From Pseudomonas sp. Fl4BN1 (lineage in GTDB: Bacteria > Pseudomonadota > Gammaproteobacteria > Pseudomonadales > Pseudomonadaceae): DNA of 64,000 nt. This document shows, in pieces, positions 1 to 9,152 of this stretch (the stretch's first letter is position 1; each line of letters starts with the position of its first letter). Under the pieces are notes generated by a model. That model was given only the letters and a program-made list of their open reading frames with translations, was not told where the DNA came from and searched no databases. Where the stretch lies: contig NZ_JAAARM010000023.1 of assembly GCF_009908285.1 (NCBI RefSeq), positions 47,022 to 111,021 of the forward strand, given 5' to 3'. A program made the translations under genes and the position numbers.

Positions 1-2160
1 ATCGACCTGGCCCTCGATCCCCTGGGGCTCCATCAGGGCAAATACGCGCTCTACGACGCCGCCGGGGCGGTGGTGCTGCACAGTGCTTCCTGGGAGGTGC
101 CTGAGACCCTGTCGCGCTTCCAGGCCGATGAAGACTCCTTTGGCTTGCATCGGCTACGCGGACTGCCCGACTACATCGTGCTCAACAAGTCGGTGGGCAA
201 CGCCGGCTGGCGCCTGGTGTACTACGCACCCGTCAGCCAGTTGCTGCAAGACAGCTCGCGCGCCCTGTACACCACGGGCCTGATCATCCTTGTGCTGTTC
301 GCTGCGATCTTTCTCGGCGCGCGCTACATCCGCCTGCGCCTGGTAGAACCCGCCGTGCGCCATTACAGCGCCCTGACCGACAGCGTCTCGCTCAATCGCC
401 GCTTCATTGAAGTGGCGCCAGTGGGCCTGTGCCTGATGCGCCGCGACAACGGCCGGCTGATCCTGTCCAACGAAACGGGCCGTCGCTGGCTGGCCTCGGT
501 TCCCGACCTGCGGGAGCGGATCCTCGGCGATCCGCACACGCGCGTGCATGCCATCGACCATGCCCTGGCCGATGGCACGTTCATTCAACTGACCTGTGCG
601 CCTACCGGCTACAACGGCATCGCAGCGGTGCTGTGTTGCATCAGTGACGTCACCGACTTCAAGCTGGCCGAACAGTCGCTGCTCCAGGCCAAGAGCCTGT
701 CGGACCAGGCCAACCGTGAAAAGACCCTGTTCCTGAGTACCCTCAGCCATGAAGTCCGCACCCCCATGTACGGCATCCTCGGCTCCCTGGAAATGCTCCG
801 CACCACCGAGTTGAGCCTTGAACAAAACGACTATCTGGAGGCCACCCAGCAAGCCTCCTCGGCCTTGATGCGGACCATCAACGACACCCTGGACATGTCC
901 CTCATCGAGTCCGGGCGACTGAGCCTGAGCAGTGCGCCCTTCTCTCCGGTGCGGCTGGTGGAAGAAGTCGCCTTCAGCTACTCGGCCCGCGCCCGCAGCA
1001 AAGGCCTGCGCCTATACGTGACCCTGGACCCCGGCACCCCGGACATGGTCATCGGCGACGGCGGGCGTATTCGGCAGATCCTCAATAACCTGGTGAGCAA
1101 CGCGATCAAATTCACCGAGTCCGGCCATGTGATCCTGCGCCTGTACTGCCAGGCCGACAGCAGCGCGGATACTCGCCTGCGCTTCCAGGTGGTCGACACC
1201 GGCCCGGGCATCGCCCCCGAGTACCACGCCAGTCTGTTCGAGCCGTATTACCGGGTACCCAGCTGGCTGAGCCAGAAGTCCTCCGGCACCGGCCTGGGCC
1301 TGGCCATCTGTGAACGGCTGGCACTGATGATGAACGGTTCGCTGGCGGCCACCAGCGAGCTGGGGCTGGGCTCCAGCTTCAGTCTCAGCCTGGCACTGGA
1401 CTACTGCGCGGCGTCCTCGGAGATAGAGATACAGCGCCTGGGAGTCACACCGGTGTATGTCCGCGGTGATATCCAGGAAATGGTGCTCAACCTCTGTCTG
1501 TGGTTGCGCCGCTGGGGCGCCCTGGCCATTCCCTACACTGCGGACAAGGGCCCGGCGCCCCAGCCTTCGGTGCTGGTGGATGCCTTCCTCGGAGAGCCCA
1601 AGCCGATTACCTGGGCCGGCCCGCGAGTGGTCATGCACGCCCCGGGCATGGGCCCGGCGGCGCGCCAGAACACCGACAGCTGGATCGCCCGGACCTTCAG
1701 CCTCGACAGCCTGCGTGAAGCCGTGGCCCAGGCGCAGAACGGCATCGTCACGCAGATGCGCTTTTCACCTCCCGTTGGCCTGGCCCCCCGCCTGGAACTC
1801 AGTCTGCTGGCGGTGGATGACAGCCCCCTGGCCCTGCAGGTGATCGGCCAGCAGAGCAAGTACCTGGGCAACCGGGTGGTGGCCAGCGCCAGCGCCGTCG
1901 AGGCCCTGAAACGCAGCGACCTGCTGTCCTTCGATGCCGTCCTGACCGACTTGCAAATGGAACACATGGATGGCCTTTCATTTGCCCTGGCCCTGCGTGA
2001 GCGAGGGTTCGACGGACCGATCATCGGCATCACCGGCGAGCTTTCACCCGCGCTGCGCAGTCGCTGCGAGTCGGCCGGGATCCGCCACCTGCTAATCAAG
2101 CCGGTACCTCTGGATGCACTGTGTGAGGTACTCCAATCCGTCAAGAGGAAAGTGATGTGA
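1..2160 (+). CDS. Hybrid sensor histidine kinase, PvrS-like (5' end outside window)
   Basis: The frame is open from base 1, so the true start lies to the left. The visible part has the end of a sensor region, a membrane segment (about codons 93-108), a PAS-like stretch, a DHp domain with phospho-acceptor His at codon 250 (SHEVRTP), a HATPase domain (NAIKF N-box, DTGPGIAP, GTGLGLAI), and a C-terminal receiver with the Asp in VLTDLQMEHMDG. It is an inner-membrane kinase that should autophosphorylate and relay to its own receiver and onward. No Hpt domain is seen, so an external Hpt, perhaps in the second kinase of the cluster, may complete the relay. It overlaps the next gene by 4 bases. Gene order matches P. 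aeruginosa pvrS-pvrR-rcsC-rcsB; the name is an inference from order and domains. Confidence 0.9.
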   Translation: MDLALDPLGLHQGKYALYDAAGAVVLHSASWEVPETLSRFQADEDSFGLHRLRGLPDYIVLNKSVGNAGWRLVYYAPVSQLLQDSSRALYTTGLIILVLFAAIFLGARYIRLRLVEPAVRHYSALTDSVSLNRRFIEVAPVGLCLMRRDNGRLILSNETGRRWLASVPDLRERILGDPHTRVHAIDHALADGTFIQLTCAPTGYNGIAAVLCCISDVTDFKLAEQSLLQAKSLSDQANREKTLFLSTLSHEVRTPMYGILGSLEMLRTTELSLEQNDYLEATQQASSALMRTINDTLDMSLIESGRLSLSSAPFSPVRLVEEVAFSYSARARSKGLRLYVTLDPGTPDMVIGDGGRIRQILNNLVSNAIKFTESGHVILRLYCQADSSADTRLRFQVVDTGPGIAPEYHASLFEPYYRVPSWLSQKSSGTGLGLAICERLALMMNGSLAATSELGLGSSFSLSLALDYCAASSEIEIQRLGVTPVYVRGDIQEMVLNLCLWLRRWGALAIPYTADKGPAPQPSVLVDAFLGEPKPITWAGPRVVMHAPGMGPAARQNTDSWIARTFSLDSLREAVAQAQNGIVTQMRFSPPVGLAPRLELSLLAVDDSPLALQVIGQQSKYLGNRVVASASAVEALKRSDLLSFDAVLTDLQMEHMDGLSFALALRERGFDGPIIGITGELSPALRSRCESAGIRHLLIKPVPLDALCEVLQSVKRKVM

Positions 2161-3437
2161 ACTTGCCCAAGGGAATCCGTGTACTAGTGCTGGACGACCA
2201 CCCGATCCAGTGCATGAAGGTCAAGCAATTGCTCGAGGAGGCCGGCTTCGGTCCGGTGGATACCACCCTGGATGCGCGCCAGGCACTGGCCATGCTGCAC
2301 CAGCAGGTCTACGACCTGGTGCTGGTGGACCTGCATATGCCGGAAATGGATGGCGTCCAGTTCATCAATGCCCTGACCGGCGTCGAGCGCGTGCCGATCC
2401 TGGCCATCGTCTCATCCTGTTCCCGACGCCTGATGAACAGCGTCAGCCTGATGGCCAAGGAAAAAGGCCTGGCAGTGCTGGGCACCTTCCCCAAGCCTCT
2501 GGAGGACGTGCACGTTCGAGAGATCTGCCGGATCATCGGCAGTGGCCATCGACTGCCCTCACGGATCAAGCCGGAAAGCGAAACAGTCTTCGATCGCCAG
2601 ACCTTGGAACGGGCCATCGAACGGCGCGAACTGCAGGCTCGTTTCCAGCCGCGGCGCTCACTGTCCAGCGGCAAGATCGTCGGCGCCGAGGCCCTGGTGC
2701 GCTGGCACAACCCGTCCTTCGGCCTGCTGATGCCGGATTCGTTCCTGGGCTCCATCAGCCGCCATCATCTGGAGCGCGACCTGCTGTTCCTGATGCTCGA
2801 CGATGCGATCCTTGCGCAAAAGAATTGGCACGCCCTCGGCCACCGGATTACCGTGTCGGTGAATTTGCCCACCGGCCTGCTGGATGACCCGGAGCTGCCG
2901 GACCTGTTGCAGCAGGTGACCTGCGCTTCAGGGCTGGCCACCAGCGACATCTGTTTTGAACTGCTGGAAACCGAACGCCCCCTGGCCCCGGGCCAATACC
3001 ACATGGGCGCCAGTCGCCTGCGCCTGAAAGGCTTCGGCCTGGCCCAGGACGACTTCGGCATGGGCTACAGTTCAATCTATAGCCTGATCTCGACGCCCTT
3101 TACCGAGATGAAGATCGATCGCCACTTCGTCCACGGCGCGGCGGCCGACGAATCGCGGGCCGCGGCGCTGGTGGCAGCGGTGCAACTGGGCCGCCAACTA
3201 GGCCTCGAAGTGGTCGCAGAAGGAGTAGAATCTGCCCGTGACCTGGAATTCTTGCGCCAGATCGGCTGCGACAGCGCCCAGGGCTTTCTGATTTCCACCG
3301 CATTGGAGCTGGACGCTTTCTCTCAACTGCTGGGATGCAGTATCAACCCACCCTTTTCTCCACCGACTCGGCCTGCCTCTCCTCCCACATGCCAGACATC
3401 CCGCTACGCCGCATCGCGCAAAACTCCCGGCGGCTGA
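2157..3437 (+). CDS. REC-EAL response regulator, c-di-GMP phosphodiesterase (PvrR/RocR-like)
   Basis: An N-terminal receiver has LDDH near residue 13 and phospho-Asp D58 in VLVDLHMPEMDG. It is followed by an EAL domain with AEALVRW (about 178), SVNLP, FELLETE, DDFGMGYSS (about 298), MKIDRHF, VVAEGVES and AQGF. The metal- and substrate-binding acidic residues are all present, so c-di-GMP hydrolysis controlled by phosphorylation is expected. The start is a GTG inside the upstream stop region, preceded by AGAGGAA, giving translational coupling to the kinase. The last residues after the EAL fold are a Pro/Ser-rich tail that runs 49 bases into the next gene. RocR and PvrR of P. aeruginosa have this architecture and control Cup fimbriae and biofilm. 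Confidence 0.93.
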   Translation: MNLPKGIRVLVLDDHPIQCMKVKQLLEEAGFGPVDTTLDARQALAMLHQQVYDLVLVDLHMPEMDGVQFINALTGVERVPILAIVSSCSRRLMNSVSLMAKEKGLAVLGTFPKPLEDVHVREICRIIGSGHRLPSRIKPESETVFDRQTLERAIERRELQARFQPRRSLSSGKIVGAEALVRWHNPSFGLLMPDSFLGSISRHHLERDLLFLMLDDAILAQKNWHALGHRITVSVNLPTGLLDDPELPDLLQQVTCASGLATSDICFELLETERPLAPGQYHMGASRLRLKGFGLAQDDFGMGYSSIYSLISTPFTEMKIDRHFVHGAAADESRAAALVAAVQLGRQLGLEVVAEGVESARDLEFLRQIGCDSAQGFLISTALELDAFSQLLGCSINPPFSPPTRPASPPTCQTSRYAASRKTPGG

Positions 3438-6400
3438 ACCTCGCCCTGTTCGGTATCCTGCCGCTGCTGTTGATCATGGGCGGTGCTCTGTTCTTGGGAT
3501 TCCAACGAATCATCAGCCAGGAACAAGAGCGGATCTCATTCGACTTCACGCTGCTTGCCCACTACATGGACGAGCAGGAAGCGCTGCTCAAGCGCCTGAA
3601 CAAGGAGCACATGCTTGAAGAAAGCCGCTCCCGACGGGATTCGTCGAGCATCTTTCACCTCATGGATCAACAAAACGCCTTGGGTGCCACGTTGTTTCAA
3701 GGCACCCCATCGCCCGTGGATACACCGTTCACCCTGGTCTGCGAGGACTTGACTCACTGCCCCCTGGAAAGCGAATCGGCGGTCGGTTTCGGACGCTACC
3801 TGTCCGATTTGTATTCCAGCTTCTGGATACACTCGAACTTTCCGGCTTCACCCCTGATGGTGGTGGATGCAAGCAAAGGCACCAGCTACACCATACCAAC
3901 GGTGGGCAGCACCCAGCCCAGGTTGCCCGCACCCCTGGTGATGGCGACCATCGCCGCAGTCCGCGCCAACGCCACCGGGCTCCAGGAAATTCGCTGGGTC
4001 CGGCTCCGAGGCTTTCCCGAGCAGCTGGTAGCCATCACCCCGCTGCACAACATCACCATGAAAGACCGCGGCGATGCCGGCATCGCCTACGCCGTGACTC
4101 TCACCCACCGCGACCGCCTCAACGTGCTCTCACGGGCGCAGCAGGACCACTACTACGACGCCTTCTGGCTGGAAAGCCAGCACGATGGGCTATTGCTGGG
4201 GGAGCGGCCGCAGCCGATCAATCTCGACAGGGGGGTCAACTACCAGCCCCAAGGCCTGATTTTTCGGGTCGACGATGATAAGGGGACCCGCACCGGCTAC
4301 TACATGCTGTCCTATCAGAACCTGTTTCTGGGGCACAACAACTGGCTACTGGCGGTGAGCCTGGCCCTGATGCTGATCAGCCCCCTGGCCGGCTGGGCCT
4401 ATGTGCGCTGGTTCCAGCGCCGAGTGATTGCCCCCGCCCAGCGGGCCCATGCGGAGATCGTCGAAAGCGACCAGTTCAGCCGAGCCCTGCTGGAAACCAC
4501 CCCGGTCGCCCTTTGTGTACTCAGCCGTGAGACCAGCCGAATCGTCTTCGCCAACACCCTGACACTCAAGTGGTTCGATACCCAGGTGGGCCAGAACCTC
4601 AATGACACTGGCCTGGATGCCCCCCTGATGGAGCGGATCCGCCAGGCCAGGGCTCCGGGCGAGATCGAGAACTACCAGAGCTTCGACGGCCGCTCCTTCT
4701 ACATCGCCTATGCACCGACCCGCTACCGCAATCAGGATGTGGTGATCTGCGCCTTCGCCGACCTCAGCGTGCGGGCCCACATGGAACAGCAGCTGACCCA
4801 GGCCAAGCAGGCTGCGGATAAGGCCAACGGCGCCAAGTCGATGTTCCTCGCCACCATGAGCCACGAGATCCGCACCCCACTCTACGGCGTCCTTGGCTCC
4901 CTGGAGCTGATGGGACTGAGCGATCTGGACCAGGCACAGCGGCAATTGCTCGAGCGCATCCAGGTGTCCTCCGGGCTGCTGCTGCAGATCATCAGCGACA
5001 TCCTCGACATCACCAAGATCGAGTCCGGGCAACTGTCCCTGAACGGCCAGGCCTTCGACCCCCGGGCCCTGGTCCAAGGCTGCGTCGCATCCTTTGTCGA
5101 TCGGGCCCGGAACAAGGACCTGCTGCTGTTCTCCTGTGTCGACCCGACATTGCCTGCGACCCTCTCAGGGGATCCCGGACGCATCAGCCAGCTCCTCAAT
5201 AACCTGATCAGCAATGCGGTCAAGTTCACCCACTCGGGGCACATCATCGTCCGTGCCCGTGCCGAACCTGGGTGTGACGGCCATGTGCGGATGTTGCTGC
5301 AAGTGGCCGACACCGGTATCGGCATCGGCAAAGAAGAACAGGAGCAACTGTTCATGCCCTTCTATCAGATCGATGCACACTCCCACACCGTGCACGGTGC
5401 CGGCCTGGGCCTGTCGATCTGCGCCAAGCTGGCGAAGCTGATGGGCAGCGAGATCCACCTGACCAGCGAGCTTGGGCTGGGCAGCAGCTTCTCCATGAGC
5501 CTGGAGTTGCCCCTGGTCGAAGGCGTCCTGCCAGCACGCCAGCCTGACCTCGCCGGCGCCCGGGTCTACGTCCAGAGCCCCCACCACGAATTGACCGCCA
5601 ACCTGTGTCAGTGGCTGGAAAAATGGGGCGCCAGAACCAGCCCCGTTGAAGGCTCGCCCCTCGATGACGAGAGTCGCGGGATCCTCCTCAACCTGTTCGA
5701 CAGCCACCCGGGCAAGCCGGAACGATGGGACCCAGGGCTCACCGTAATCAACCTGGGCGACCGCACTGACAACGGCCACAAAAGCCAGACCGACGCCTGC
5801 GACTTTTATGCCATTGGCCTGCTTATCGAGCGCACCCTGCGCGGCGAGCCGGACATGCTCCCCGCCAGCCGGGTTCCAGGCCTGCAGAACAACAACCTGC
5901 CGGCCTTGTGCCTGAACGTGCTGATCGCCGAAGACAACCAGATCAACCAGGCAACCCTAAGTCACCAGCTCAAGCAACTGGGCTGCCAGACCACCCTCGC
6001 CGTCGATGGTGCCGAAGCCCTCGAACTGTGGCAGATCGGCAACTACGACCTGCTACTGACGGACGTCAACATGCCGCGCATGAACGGTTATGAACTGACC
6101 AGCAAGTTGCGCCTCTCGGGGGATGACCGCCCCATCATCGGCGTCACCGCCAACGCCATGAGCGACGAGGAAAAGCGCTGCCGGGCCTCTGGAATGGATG
6201 CCTGGCTGGTCAAGCCAGTGCAGTTGCGCACGCTGTGGAATTGCCTGGCGCCGCTCTCGGGCATCGACCTGCAGGACTGCTCCATGCCTTCTGCCCGTAG
6301 CCCCCAGCCAGACAGCCTGCCCGATGATTTTCGCCAACTGTTTGTCAGCACCATGACCCAGGACCTCGAAAAACTGCGCCTGGCCATTGATGAGCAGCAA

Positions 6401-6586
6401 CACGAACGCATCTTCTACCTCTTGCACCGCATTCGCGGATCGCTGGCGGTAGCAGGCTTCGAGTCATTGATTGAGCAGGTCGATGCCCTGGGAGAAAGCC
6501 TGCGCGACGACGGCCTGACCGCCGCTACCCACGCAGGCAGCCTGACCCTGATCAACCTGTTGCACAGCATCAGCCAATCAGACTGA
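3389..6586 (+). CDS. Hybrid sensor histidine kinase with receiver and Hpt (RcsC-like)
   Basis: The protein has 1065 residues from ATG 3389 (MPDIPLRR). A start at 3335 is possible, but it would overlap the previous gene by over 100 bases. Domains in order: membrane segment (about 20-38), periplasmic sensor of about 280 residues, second membrane segment (NWLLAVSLALMLISPLAG), PAS-like region, DHp with H492 in SHEIRTP, HATPase, receiver with D892 (LLTDVNMPRMNG), and a C-terminal Hpt domain with H1013 in LLHRIRGS. It is thus a complete His-Asp-His relay ending in an Hpt able to feed a separate regulator, very likely the RcsB-like protein just downstream. The periplasmic part lacks the tandem solute-binding domains typical of BvgS/RocS1. 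Confidence 0.92.
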   Translation: MPDIPLRRIAQNSRRLNLALFGILPLLLIMGGALFLGFQRIISQEQERISFDFTLLAHYMDEQEALLKRLNKEHMLEESRSRRDSSSIFHLMDQQNALGATLFQGTPSPVDTPFTLVCEDLTHCPLESESAVGFGRYLSDLYSSFWIHSNFPASPLMVVDASKGTSYTIPTVGSTQPRLPAPLVMATIAAVRANATGLQEIRWVRLRGFPEQLVAITPLHNITMKDRGDAGIAYAVTLTHRDRLNVLSRAQQDHYYDAFWLESQHDGLLLGERPQPINLDRGVNYQPQGLIFRVDDDKGTRTGYYMLSYQNLFLGHNNWLLAVSLALMLISPLAGWAYVRWFQRRVIAPAQRAHAEIVESDQFSRALLETTPVALCVLSRETSRIVFANTLTLKWFDTQVGQNLNDTGLDAPLMERIRQARAPGEIENYQSFDGRSFYIAYAPTRYRNQDVVICAFADLSVRAHMEQQLTQAKQAADKANGAKSMFLATMSHEIRTPLYGVLGSLELMGLSDLDQAQRQLLERIQVSSGLLLQIISDILDITKIESGQLSLNGQAFDPRALVQGCVASFVDRARNKDLLLFSCVDPTLPATLSGDPGRISQLLNNLISNAVKFTHSGHIIVRARAEPGCDGHVRMLLQVADTGIGIGKEEQEQLFMPFYQIDAHSHTVHGAGLGLSICAKLAKLMGSEIHLTSELGLGSSFSMSLELPLVEGVLPARQPDLAGARVYVQSPHHELTANLCQWLEKWGARTSPVEGSPLDDESRGILLNLFDSHPGKPERWDPGLTVINLGDRTDNGHKSQTDACDFYAIGLLIERTLRGEPDMLPASRVPGLQNNNLPALCLNVLIAEDNQINQATLSHQLKQLGCQTTLAVDGAEALELWQIGNYDLLLTDVNMPRMNGYELTSKLRLSGDDRPIIGVTANAMSDEEKRCRASGMDAWLVKPVQLRTLWNCLAPLSGIDLQDCSMPSARSPQPDSLPDDFRQLFVSTMTQDLEKLRLAIDEQQHERIFYLLHRIRGSLAVAGFESLIEQVDALGESLRDDGLTAATHAGSLTLINLLHSISQSD

Positions 6587-6641
6587 GTCCCTGGGCAACC
6601 CGTACTTCCTAGCATTCCCTTTGAAAATGGATCGTGTCCCA

Positions 6642-7295
6642 ATGAAAAAAATACGAGTGGTACTGGCCGACGATCATCCCCTGGTGCTCGCTGCCGTCAG
6701 GGACCTGTTGCACAAGACCTTGCAATACGAGGTGGTGGCTGCCGTCACCACCCCCAGTGCACTGATCCAGCAACTGTCGGACGACCCGAGGATCGACGTG
6801 GTGATCACTGATTACTTCATGGAGGGCGACGAAAAATTCGGCGACGGCATTCGTCTGGTGACCTACCTGACCCGCCACTTCCCACGGGTCCAGGTGCTGG
6901 TGCTGACGATGATGTCCAACCCGATGATCGTCGCCGCACTGTATGACATCGGCGTGCGCTCGGTGCTGCTCAAGCGCCACGACATGAGCGAGCTGCTCAG
7001 CGCCCTGGAGAGCGTCAGGCTGGGGCGTATCCACTACCCGCCAAGCCTTGAACAGAACGAGCACCATCGCAGCCCGGTGCGCTCCATGGCCGACGGCCTG
7101 AACAGCCTGACCCCCAAGGAATATGAAGTGCTGCGGCACTTCGTGCGCGGTGAGTCGATGATGCAGATCGCCGCCAACCTCAAGCGCAGCGTCAAGACCG
7201 TCAGCGCACAGAAGATCTCGGCAATCCGCAAGCTCAATCTGGACAGCGACCAGGCGTTGGTCGCGTTCTGCCTGGAGTCCGGTGAGTTCCAATAA
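6642..7295 (+). CDS. RcsB-like LuxR-family response regulator
   Basis: The protein has 217 residues from ATG 6642; two further upstream starts (6621 TTG, 6627 ATG) are in frame. I chose 6642 because the protein then opens directly with MKKIRVVLADDHPL and matches RcsB in length. The receiver has the acidic pocket ADDH and phospho-Asp in VITDYFMEGDEKFGDG. The C-terminal helix-turn-helix (LTPKEYEVLRHF ... SVKTVSAQK) closely follows enterobacterial RcsB. It is a DNA-binding output of the preceding phosphorelay. In P. aeruginosa the equivalent RcsB controls cupD fimbrial genes; no fimbrial genes are visible here, though they could lie to the left of the window. Confidence 0.92.
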   Translation: MKKIRVVLADDHPLVLAAVRDLLHKTLQYEVVAAVTTPSALIQQLSDDPRIDVVITDYFMEGDEKFGDGIRLVTYLTRHFPRVQVLVLTMMSNPMIVAALYDIGVRSVLLKRHDMSELLSALESVRLGRIHYPPSLEQNEHHRSPVRSMADGLNSLTPKEYEVLRHFVRGESMMQIAANLKRSVKTVSAQKISAIRKLNLDSDQALVAFCLESGEFQ

Positions 7296-7311
7296 TCGTC
7301 CGGGGCAGCAC

Positions 7312-7773
7312 CTAGGGCTTGGGCTGGGGTAGCGCCCGGGTCAGGCGTTCGAGCTTCTGCGCCGGGCTCAACTGCAACCATTGTCCATGCTGCACCGCAG
7401 GGAAATCGCAGTCGAGGTACTCCGGCGGTTCGGTCCCTTCCCAATAGTCCATGTTCAGACTGCCACACTGCCCACACTTGGGCTTGCTCAACAGGCCAAA
7501 GGACTGGCCCTGGGAGTCGTTGTCACAGGCGACGCCAAACACCCGCCGTAGCAGGTTCGCACGCCGGGTCGCGCTGACCCCCTGGTCCTGCAGCAGTTGC
7601 TCCAGCAAGCCATCGACTTGGGCATAGACGTCATCGTTCAGCGCATCGAGGAACACCGTCTCACCCGACGCACTGCGCATCAGCAACGCGCCATAGCTGC
7701 CTGGCAGCATCTCGGGAGCCTTGAAGCGGTGCCCGCAGTCGGCGCAAACATAGGTGTACAAATAAAACTTCAT
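7312..7773 (-). CDS. Small zinc-ribbon protein, probable immunity partner of the PAAR-RES effector
   Basis: The protein has 153 residues with two CxxC pairs (CADCGHRF near residue 10 and CGQCGSLN near 100), which suggests a split zinc ribbon; the rest is acidic and predicted soluble. Its ATG overlaps the stop of the upstream effector gene (ATGA), the usual tight coupling of effector and immunity genes. There is no signal peptide, which fits protection against a toxin acting in the cytoplasm. The immunity role is inferred only from position and localisation; I do not recognise the family. It does not look like the Xre-type antitoxin that normally pairs with RES toxins. Confidence 0.8.
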   Translation of the reverse strand: MKFYLYTYVCADCGHRFKAPEMLPGSYGALLMRSASGETVFLDALNDDVYAQVDGLLEQLLQDQGVSATRRANLLRRVFGVACDNDSQGQSFGLLSKPKCGQCGSLNMDYWEGTEPPEYLDCDFPAVQHGQWLQLSPAQKLERLTRALPQPKP

Positions 7774-8981
7774 GGCTCTACCGGAGTGATCATCTGTGGA
7801 GTGAGTATTTCATTGAAGTTATCCAAGACCGCGTGATTGACGCCTCCAGGATCTCGTTCGGAACCGAAGCGGATCACATTGTAACCCTGGTCGCCGGCAT
7901 CCACGCCGATCTGCTGGGTCTTGGCGCTGATCGGGCCACCGTTGTAGCCCCACTCCTTGGCCACGGCCGGGTCGGTCAAGTCCAGTACCTTAGCCTTGCT
8001 GGCATTCACATTGAAGCGAATGCCATGGGTCGGCGTGGCGCCGTGGTGCGCCAGTTCGGCCAGGGGCGTGGTCGGGCTTTCACCGACGTAGAACGCCGCG
8101 CCAAAACGGCTGTTGGGGTTGAGGAACTTGGGGTCGATACCGCTGAGTACGCCCTGGGCCGCCCCGGGGTTGGTGGTGACGTGGTACACCGTGGCCTCAG
8201 GCGGTGGCGGACGCTTGCCCGCGCCGGCCATTTTCGGCCCCAGGCCCAGCAGTGCCATGCCCGCCGCGCCTTGCAGCAGGTCGCGATAGCCCGGCCCCAG
8301 GCGATCGCCCAGGTCCCCCAACAAGCCCATGCCGACAAAGGCCGCGCCGGTCACTGCGGCGAACCCGGCGAACACCGCCAGGCCGGTAAAGGCCGCCAGC
8401 ACTCCGGCACCGAGCAACGCCCCGAGGCCGAGCACCTCAAGTCCGGTGTGCATCCAGCTGTCCAGATCGAAAACAAACGCCACCTGCACACTCGGCCCGC
8501 CAATCAAGGTGTTCTCGCTGCCACTCTTGATATGCGCGCCACAGACCATCTTGCTTTGCAGACGCGCAGCGGGCTTGCCGTTGATGGTGACCTTGGCGCT
8601 GCCCTCGGCGATCAGCACCGGCATGGGCAGGTAGGGATGGTTGAACGGCAAGCCGCTGCAGGACGAGGACATGTCGGCCCCGGCGCGCATCGCATTGCGC
8701 CCGTTGATGAAAACATTGACGCTGCCCTCCACCAGCACCCCGGTGCCGGGTTCGGGCAGGTTGAAGATCGTGCTCAGGCCCTTGACGATCTGGAACATCG
8801 ACAAGCCGCCCGCCGCCACCGAGCCGGCCAGGACCACCGCCGCCAAGCCCCCGGTGACGGCGGTAGCGCCGATGATCGCGGCGCCGATCAAGGCTCCGGC
8901 CACCGCACCGGCAACCATCGCCGCGACCCCGAAGCCGTGGGCGATTTCATCGCCCAGGCGTGCTGCTGACAGTGCATCCAT
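7770..8981 (-). CDS. T6SS prePAAR-PAAR effector with C-terminal RES toxin domain (Tse6-like N-terminus)
   Basis: The protein has 403 residues from ATG 8981 (MDALSAARLGDEIAHG); a GTG at 9011 is also in frame. The opening fits the prePAAR motif (AARxxDxxxH) and is followed by a Gly/Ala-rich membrane segment. Next come a PAAR domain (VLVEGSVNVFING to NTLIGGPSVQVAF), a second hydrophobic segment, a proline linker (RPPPPEA) and a RES domain with Arg in NSRFGAAFYVG, Glu in PLAELAHH and Ser in VIRFGSERD. The N-terminal half resembles Tse6. RES-domain toxins of toxin-antitoxin pairs degrade NAD, so cytoplasmic NAD depletion in rival bacteria is the expected activity. PAAR caps the VgrG spike. No VgrG, Hcp or Eag-type chaperone gene lies in this window, so it is an orphan cargo. 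Confidence 0.87.
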   Translation of the reverse strand: MDALSAARLGDEIAHGFGVAAMVAGAVAGALIGAAIIGATAVTGGLAAVVLAGSVAAGGLSMFQIVKGLSTIFNLPEPGTGVLVEGSVNVFINGRNAMRAGADMSSSCSGLPFNHPYLPMPVLIAEGSAKVTINGKPAARLQSKMVCGAHIKSGSENTLIGGPSVQVAFVFDLDSWMHTGLEVLGLGALLGAGVLAAFTGLAVFAGFAAVTGAAFVGMGLLGDLGDRLGPGYRDLLQGAAGMALLGLGPKMAGAGKRPPPPEATVYHVTTNPGAAQGVLSGIDPKFLNPNSRFGAAFYVGESPTTPLAELAHHGATPTHGIRFNVNASKAKVLDLTDPAVAKEWGYNGGPISAKTQQIGVDAGDQGYNVIRFGSERDPGGVNHAVLDNFNEILTPQMITPVEP

Positions 8982-9152
8982 TGCGTTTATCTGACTCTCG
9001 TCCTGAAGCACTCGCCCGTGTTGCGAGTGGAAACCGCGCGAAGAGTACCTCTCTGGCCAGCATTGAATAACCCGCCAGGCGAAAAAACTCAGGGCAGGAA
9101 ATGCTGGCGACCAGCAACAATGGCCCGCCAGGTGTTCAACCCCGCACGCTGC

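Noticed and set aside
7312..9011. The PAAR-RES pair considered as a chromosomal Res-Xre toxin-antitoxin module
   Set aside because: The toxin carries prePAAR, PAAR and membrane segments of a secreted effector, and the partner is not an Xre protein.
9012..9152. Gap between the effector gene and the Lrp gene checked for an Eag chaperone or small gene
   Set aside because: It is only about 140 bases, with no supported frame.
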